Source: Pleurotus djamor (lineage: Eukaryota; Basidiomycota; Agaricomycetes; Agaricales; Pleurotaceae). From it: a stretch of DNA of 13,059 nt. The translations under genes and the position numbers were made by a program. Shown in pieces: positions 8,349 to 13,059 of the stretch. A model generated the notes under the pieces. That model had not been told where the DNA came from, ran no database searches, and saw nothing but the letters and a program-made list of their open reading frames with translations. Positions within the stretch are counted from its first letter, which is position 1. Every line of letters starts with the position of its first letter. Location: the NCBI GenBank assembly GCA_029747585.1, contig JAPEVF010001166.1, forward strand, positions 1 through 13,059, read 5' to 3'.

Positions 8349-9378
8349 ATGACAAGATCCTCGAGAATCGACCGCATTCAAGGACCCGCCACGCACACCT
8401 TCCCACCATCTTACCCCTATTCTAATGCGACTCTCACCCACCGATCCGACGAAATCGCTGATAGTATGATCGCCTGGAGGGTATCGATATACATGCGCAA
8501 TAGTAGACTACGGGAACGTTACAGCTTGGAGGGTCCAAACCGACAACAGCGTCACTACCTCCTCGCCCCNACCCCCCTTCATCCTGCCTTCGACCACCCT
8601 CTTAATTTCCCGTACCTCAATGCTTTTTCTACGGTCCCTCGATGCCTTCGAGGTTAGCGACAGAGGACTCAACGGGCATCTCTCTGGGAGACGGATTCGT
8701 GCAGGAACAAAGGGAAGGGAGCTGGGATTATCATTACCCACCATCACGACAACGACGACCATCAGCATCTTCAACATCACCACAAAACGCCTCTCCTCCC
8801 CATTTCCGACCTCTCCTCTTATCACGTTTGCTCCCATCGTTCTACCGCTTCCACATTCCAAAGATCGCATGCGCACTACCCTTTCCTTCCCCCGAAACCA
8901 TCCCCCACTGGGTAATCACCTCAACGCATTGATGCTCGAGCTCGTCTTTCCCCCCGGTCGGCTTTCAACTGCGTTTGTCGCTGATCTCAGAATCGATGGG
9001 TTTCTGAACGAGCCGATTGGCATCCAAGCCGGTGGTTGTCTCCTCGTATTTGCCTTTCACATCGTCGCCTTCATCCCCGCGGTCACCTTCAGCATCAACG
9101 TCAACTGTACCACCCGCATCGAGCCATCCTCCGTTACAGCGTCCTGCGATCCACCTCGTAGGAAACGACGCAGAGCATCCTATGGACCCGATGCTTCGAA
9201 CGCCGGCGGCTCTTGGAGATGGCTCAAGGAAAGTGAGCCTGCGTACGGTGTGCTTGGTCGAGAGGAAATCAACTACGGCGAAACTGGGCTATGGAGTGGA
9301 CGAGGGAATGAGGGCGATGAAAGACATAGCGGAGGAGAGGAACTTACCCCGTGCGTATGCATCCTGTCCTTCGTGTAG
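8349..9378 (+). CDS. Hypothetical protein, possible one-intron gene of 325 residues
   Basis: Exon 1 at 8349-8652 (ATG at 8349) joins exon 2 at 8705-9378 across a 52-nt intron (GTTAGC...GTGCAG) in matching phase, giving 978 nt with no stop. It is the longest open model between the retroelement and the HET gene. The N at 8570 falls in CCN, which is proline whatever the base. Exon 1 carries a charged stretch (near SMIAWRVSIYMRNSRLRERY), and exon 2 has a Thr-rich run and a basic patch (RRKRRR). No domain is recognised. Doubt: in another frame, 9017-9436 gives a Ser/Pro-rich stretch then GYGVDEGMRAMKDIAEERNL, which looks at least as natural. The true gene may switch frame through an intron after 8900 (GTAATC donor). 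Confidence 0.3.
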
Positions 9379-10690
9379 CCTCTCCAGCTTCCTCATTCGC
9401 CACCTTATCCAGGTTCGAAAGTTACTCATCATTTGACCTTCCTCCATATAAGGATGTTCGCTCCGGTCGTTCCTTCGTAAAATGGGCATAATCGATGCAG
9501 TGGGAGTGTGGAGGTCAGGTGGATGCAGAGGAAGTTATGTGGGAGAGCGAGAGCGAGAGTTTCTGTATGCGCAGCGGGGGGAAGGAAGCGTCGGTACGAG
9601 AGGGTGTACCTCCACCTCAACCACAGCCAAGTCCTTCTCAAGAGCATCAACTACTCTAACCATCCCCAGACGCCGTCCTGCACCTTTGTAATCCATCCCA
9701 CATCATCACGTCTCGACGCCATCTCAGCATCAAAAACATCTTCCCTCCCCCTCCCCCTCTCGATCGTCTCCCTCTTGTTCCGATATGCCATCGATCGCAA
9801 TCCGTCGAGGACCTGGGTCGCCTTGCCATGCTGTGGTGCCATGGATACAATCGGAAGGTCGGTTGGAACGGAGGAAAGATACGAGATTTCGAACATTGGT
9901 ATGGGTGCTGGGGATTGGGGTACGGACAGGCAGCTATGAGTGGAACATGGAGGCGAGGAACGAAGAAATGGACGAAGGGATGAGTGTTGGCACTGGGCTT
10001 GGATACGGGTGCTTGTCTGCTCAACTCAGGCAGGCGAACGACTTGGGCCGGGGTAAGCTATGTTCAAGCTTTCGGCGTCGATGCTTCCGCCCCAAACGTA
10101 TGTTTCCACCTCTCGACCGCCAACGTCAACCTCACAGTCCACTCTGGTCGTCGCCCCTTCTTCGCTATACGTCAACGCGAATTTCAATGATTCATGAAGC
10201 TCCATACGACTCTTCGTCGCCCTGTGGTTGGAACTCTGGATGCGAAGCTTCGAGTCCTTATTTCAGCACAGGCGGCATGTGGACGAAGGAATGGATGGAC
10301 GCCGTGGAGGAGACAGAGAAGGAATAGGGCTTGGAAATGGTCGTGGTGGTTAGATGAGTAGAGGACGAGGACAACGATGACGCGTCGACGACAAACGGTA
10401 ACCATGACAACGCGTCCTCAAGTACTCATTCGTCGTCCATCGCGCAATCCACCTCCAGCCGGCACCGTATGTAGCACCTCTTGTGTGTTATAATCGATCT
10501 CAGGAAGAGGTGGGATATGGAGCTGTCCAGTCGCGTACGCCATCGATTTTGAGGGTGCTTGGAGGATGCCGATTATGTGTCTGGGAGGCATCCGCGTGCA
10601 GTGTTCATCGGGTTTGGTCGTTCTGAGGGGGAGAGTTGGGAGAGTTTCCTTGACGGCGATGTTCACGATGTGCAACCAAAAATAATACGA
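9379..10690. other. Dense overlapping frames on both strands, unresolved
   Basis: At least five protein-like stretches compete. Minus: 9651 to about 10030, ending ...VQDGVWGWLE and stop; 10026-10256, with KFALTYSEEGATTRVDC; 10418 to about 10690, with MPPRHIIGILQAPSKS; 9289-9489. Plus: 9785-10327 (180 codons); a Ser/Thr/Pro-rich frame at about 10062-10195 ending SSLYVNANFNDS and stop; a third frame ending at 10190. Several are antisense to each other in register, which makes both strands look coding. Clear C-ending codon use favours a minus-strand exon at 10418-10690. I cannot choose a full model. Confidence 0.4.
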
Positions 10691-10814
10691 GTTTTGACAA
10701 TATTTTGAAATTCATTGAATAATTGGGAGTAAGCAGATTCACACGCTCACACACAAGGATTGCTAAGTCAATGAAGTCGCTTCTCTTTCAACCACCTTGA
10801 TCAGGACACCTCGC

Positions 10815-11266
10815 ATGCTCGAAGCTCCTCCGCTACGGCTTTTGTCATTGTGAGTGAATTGGTCCAGTCTTGAGCCGTTTCATAGATTGTAGATATGTCA
10901 CTGATTTCCTTGATTGACAGAACTACCACTGTTGATACCGCCCCGTGTCCTACACGCTTTCTCTATTTTTCATACGAGATGATGACATTTGAACATGCAG
11001 CACAATACCAAGGCTCACTGGAGCAAATGGGGTCACGATACAATCCTCCAATCAGCTCATCTACGCGCCGCACGTTTACTGGGCCCTATCTACATTCCAT
11101 CAATGAAAGATTGAAGATACAACCATTACACGAGCTGCAAAAGCACTCTACGTCGACCCCTCGATATTCTTTCGCTCTAGAACTCAATTCACGCCCTGTC
11201 AATTCTACATGTACCCTTTCTGCCAGCCACGGACCCAGTCTTTTCAATACAATCCCCAACATATAG
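10815..11266 (+). CDS. Possible two-exon small gene, 126 residues
   Basis: Exon 1 at 10815-10849 (ATG at 10815) and exon 2 at 10921-11266 are joined over a 71-nt intron with a strong GTGAGT donor, a CTGAT branch-like site and a GACAG acceptor. The phase matches and the stop is TAG. No domain, signal peptide or membrane segment is evident, and the product is Ser/Thr-rich near its end. An antisense frame at 11086-11436 is also open and equally protein-like, so strand is uncertain. It ends 163 nt before the HET start codon, so it could alternatively be untranslated leader or spacer. Confidence 0.3.
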
Positions 11267-11380
11267 GCAATGAATCGATGCCCCAACACGCGGTAGACAC
11301 GACTTTTCGCCACTGTCACTCGATGGATGTCACCTCGTAATCGCTTCCCCATTTCTGGTCTTTCAAACTGGTTCTCTCCA

Positions 11381-11388
11381 TATATAAG
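11381..11388 (+). promoter_or_regulatory. TATA box of the HET gene
   Basis: TATATAAG lies 48 nt before the first in-frame ATG at 11429, a distance consistent with a very short leader. Position and sense match the following gene. Confidence 0.6.
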
Positions 11389-11428
11389 ACCACGACTCCC
11401 CGCAATCAATGCTTCGTTAGTTATTCTC

Positions 11429-12923
11429 ATGCCCATTTCTATGTCGCAGCCGCTAGCTATGGATATAGATGCAGACGTGAGTCGTCACTTCCCTTTCTTT
11501 GTCCTTCCGAAGGTGTGAGCTTAGCTCTGATTACCGTCGCAGACCCGAAGGCTGAGGAAGCTACGTCGGGAACATCTCCCCGTTCGACTCTTCGATACGC
11601 TTACGCAAACCTTTACCACCGAGCCTCAAGCAAACTACGCCATCCTCTCCCATCGATGGAACGACAACGAGCTCACCTTTACGGAGCTCTCTACCCTGCA
11701 CCGACGTATCCCCTCAGCACAACAGCATCCGACTCCTAACACCGTCCCACTCATCTCCACATCCAACGCAAAATTCAACGCATTCTGCCAGATAGCCCAT
11801 TTCTATGGCTGCCGCTACGTCTGGATGGATAGTTCCTGCATAAACCAGCAGAACGCCAAAGAGCTCGATGCATCCATCCGATCGATGTTCTGGTGGTACG
11901 CCAACGCCGCCGTTTGTATCGTATACCTCTCCGACATCGTTCCCGGTGGAGAAGTCAGTACATCAGAGTGGTTTAAGAGGGGTTGGACGCTACAGGAATT
12001 CTTAGCACCACAGAGGATGGCGTTTTTCGATCGGGAGTGGGGCAGGATCGCACCGTTTAGGTACGATGTTTTGAGGGGGAGTAGAGCGAACAATCCGCAG
12101 GTTGATGAGTATAACCTGAGCGTGGAAGGACAGTGGTTGAGAGAGCGGTTAGCGAAAGCGGCAGGTAAGTCTACCGTGGTCATGACTTCGGCTGTTTCTC
12201 AGGTCCCATTTCGGGTCTTCTATCCGCGAAGGCATCGATCAAATTTCGCTGTTATACAGCACATACAAACCTTCGTCCAAGGACTACGAACTCGTCATGA
12301 ACTGGGCGAAGACTCGTCAGACAACGCGCGAAGAAGACGGGGCCTACTCACTGATCTCACTACTCAATGTTTGTCTTCCTCCTTCGTATGGAGAAGGACG
12401 TGTGGGAGCAATGTCTCGACTCGAAAAAGCTTGCTCGCACTCTGGACCTCAACTCCAGTCCGCGCGAAAGGTATGTCTCCCTCTCTCACACATGATGGTT
12501 ACACAATGCGAAATTGACGGCCGTACATTCACTTAGTTTGAGATCTGCGCCGTGAGCCGTGATCTCACCAAACTCTGTCAGCACCACCGTGAACAAGGCG
12601 GTCGCCCTCTCCTCATCCGCATCACTGGACGAGGTCTGAGCAACGAATGTGACGAATGCCTCAGTTTTACTCCCTCCGAATTCCACAACGGTTGTCTCCC
12701 AACCCAATTCCTTCTATTCACCTCAACGCCCTTACCTGATTCCAAGAAGTACCTCCTGCGTAACTTATTGGTTCGGGACGATTTAGCGAATCCAGAGTAC
12801 GAAAAGACAGGGAGTATCCAGCAGGTTCCCCTTCTGTTGATGGATATGGGGAAGCATCGTCATGAGATTGTGCCGAGTGTGTTTCAGTGGTGTCAGGAGT
12901 GCTGTGGTCGAATGATTACGTAG
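11429..12923 (+). CDS. HET-domain (heterokaryon incompatibility) protein, 431 residues
   Basis: HET domains act in fungal non-self recognition and can trigger cell death when incompatible hyphae fuse; here the role is by family only. Exons: 11429-11476, 11543-12164, 12232-12470, 12537-12923, with introns of 66, 67 and 66 nt starting GTGAGT, GTAAGT and GTATGT. HET signatures in order: NYAILSHRW (about residues 47-55), WMDSSCINQ (110-118), RGWTLQEFLAP (162-172). The family's downstream block appears as RQTTREEDGAYSLISLLNV and YGEG. The acceptor at 12231 (GCGAAG) was chosen because it keeps this block in frame; the nearer CAG at 12202 would not. The C-terminal 128 residues are unrecognised and contain CDEC and CQECC. 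No NACHT, ankyrin or TPR region is present, so it is a compact form. ATGs at 11441 and 11459 are alternative starts. Confidence 0.88.
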
Positions 12924-12947
12924 CGCAGTATTAGGATACTTATATTT

Positions 12948-13058
12948 CTACGAATCACTGCTACGACGCCCCAAGTTACCAGTGAGCCCATCATATAACC
13001 CCAAAAAGAATGCCCACGAGCCAGTCTCAACGTGGTTCATGATCCCCGCATTAGCGAG
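12948..13058 (-). CDS. Partial minus-strand frame at the right edge
   Basis: Open from the window edge to TAG at 12948-12950 (36 residues), containing GSWAFFLGLYDGLTG. The FFLGLYDGLTG part loosely recalls the FxGVFDGHGG metal-binding motif of PP2C-type phosphatases, with the His missing. A donor GTAACT directly follows the second Gly codon, so the coding part may instead end there with the next exon antisense to the HET gene. If the stop is real, the two genes converge about 25 bp apart. Function is not established. Confidence 0.25.
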   Translation of the reverse strand, partial: LANAGIMNHVETGSWAFFLGLYDGLTGNLGRRSSDS

Positions 13059-13059
13059 A

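Noticed and set aside
8508..8876. Minus-strand 122-codon frame
   Set aside because: Composition (runs of Val and Arg) reflects antisense of a Thr/Pro-rich plus frame.
10680..10714. Minus-strand start giving a hydrophobic, signal-peptide-like N-terminus
   Set aside because: The frame stops after about 36 codons and differs from the better-looking frame at 10418-10690. No donor joins the two.
11086..11436. Minus-strand 116-codon frame
   Set aside because: It overlaps the HET TATA box and a plus-strand two-exon candidate with better splice signals. It is not excluded, but not supported enough to list.
1..13059. CRISPR arrays, bacterial insertion sequences, rRNA
   Set aside because: No regular repeat-spacer pattern, transposase or rRNA signature was seen, and the sequence is eukaryotic.

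Overview
The window reads as fungal nuclear DNA, most likely a basidiomycete (Agaricomycete-like). The reasons are a Ty3/Gypsy chromodomain retroelement, genes cut by many introns of about 50-72 nt with GT...AG ends, and a HET-domain (heterokaryon incompatibility) gene. No bacterial features were seen. Exon joins were worked out by eye from splice signals and reading phase; there are no transcripts behind them.

Layout. (1) Positions 1-4120 hold most of the pol part of a chromovirus polyprotein: aspartic protease, reverse transcriptase, RNase H, zinc-binding and DD35E integrase, GPF-like module and chromodomain. It has no internal stop or frameshift and runs off the left edge, so Gag and the 5' LTR are missing. 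Two short words, AATCCCG and AACGCCG, recur through this element in all three codon phases. (2) Positions 4120-4470 are a non-coding tail: pyrimidine tract, hairpins, a TATA-like site and CCTAGG-cored repeats, probably part of a 3' LTR whose ends cannot be fixed. (3) Positions 4290 to about 7290 are an AT-rich island. On its minus strand lies a 12-exon gene model of 323 residues and unknown function (6351 to 4710), broken into exons too short to show as long open frames. A TATA box lies upstream, then three diverged tandem units of about 150 bp that each keep an exon-like 12-nt core and stem-loops. (4) Positions 7290-10700 are GC-richer with many overlapping open frames on both strands. The best single model is a one-intron, 325-residue plus-strand frame (8349-9378); the rest is unresolved. 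(5) Positions 10815-11266 may hold a small two-exon plus-strand gene. (6) Positions 11429-12923 are a four-exon HET-domain gene of 431 residues with a TATA box 40 bp upstream; this is the clearest host gene. (7) A partial minus-strand frame enters from the right edge.

The genes do not form an operon or an evident pathway. The picture is an accessory fungal region: a coding-intact retroelement next to an AT-rich island with an orphan-like gene, then a HET gene of the type used in non-self recognition. The features that most deserve a second look are the phase-independent word families in the retroelement, the intron-rich orphan gene, and the tandem units upstream of it.
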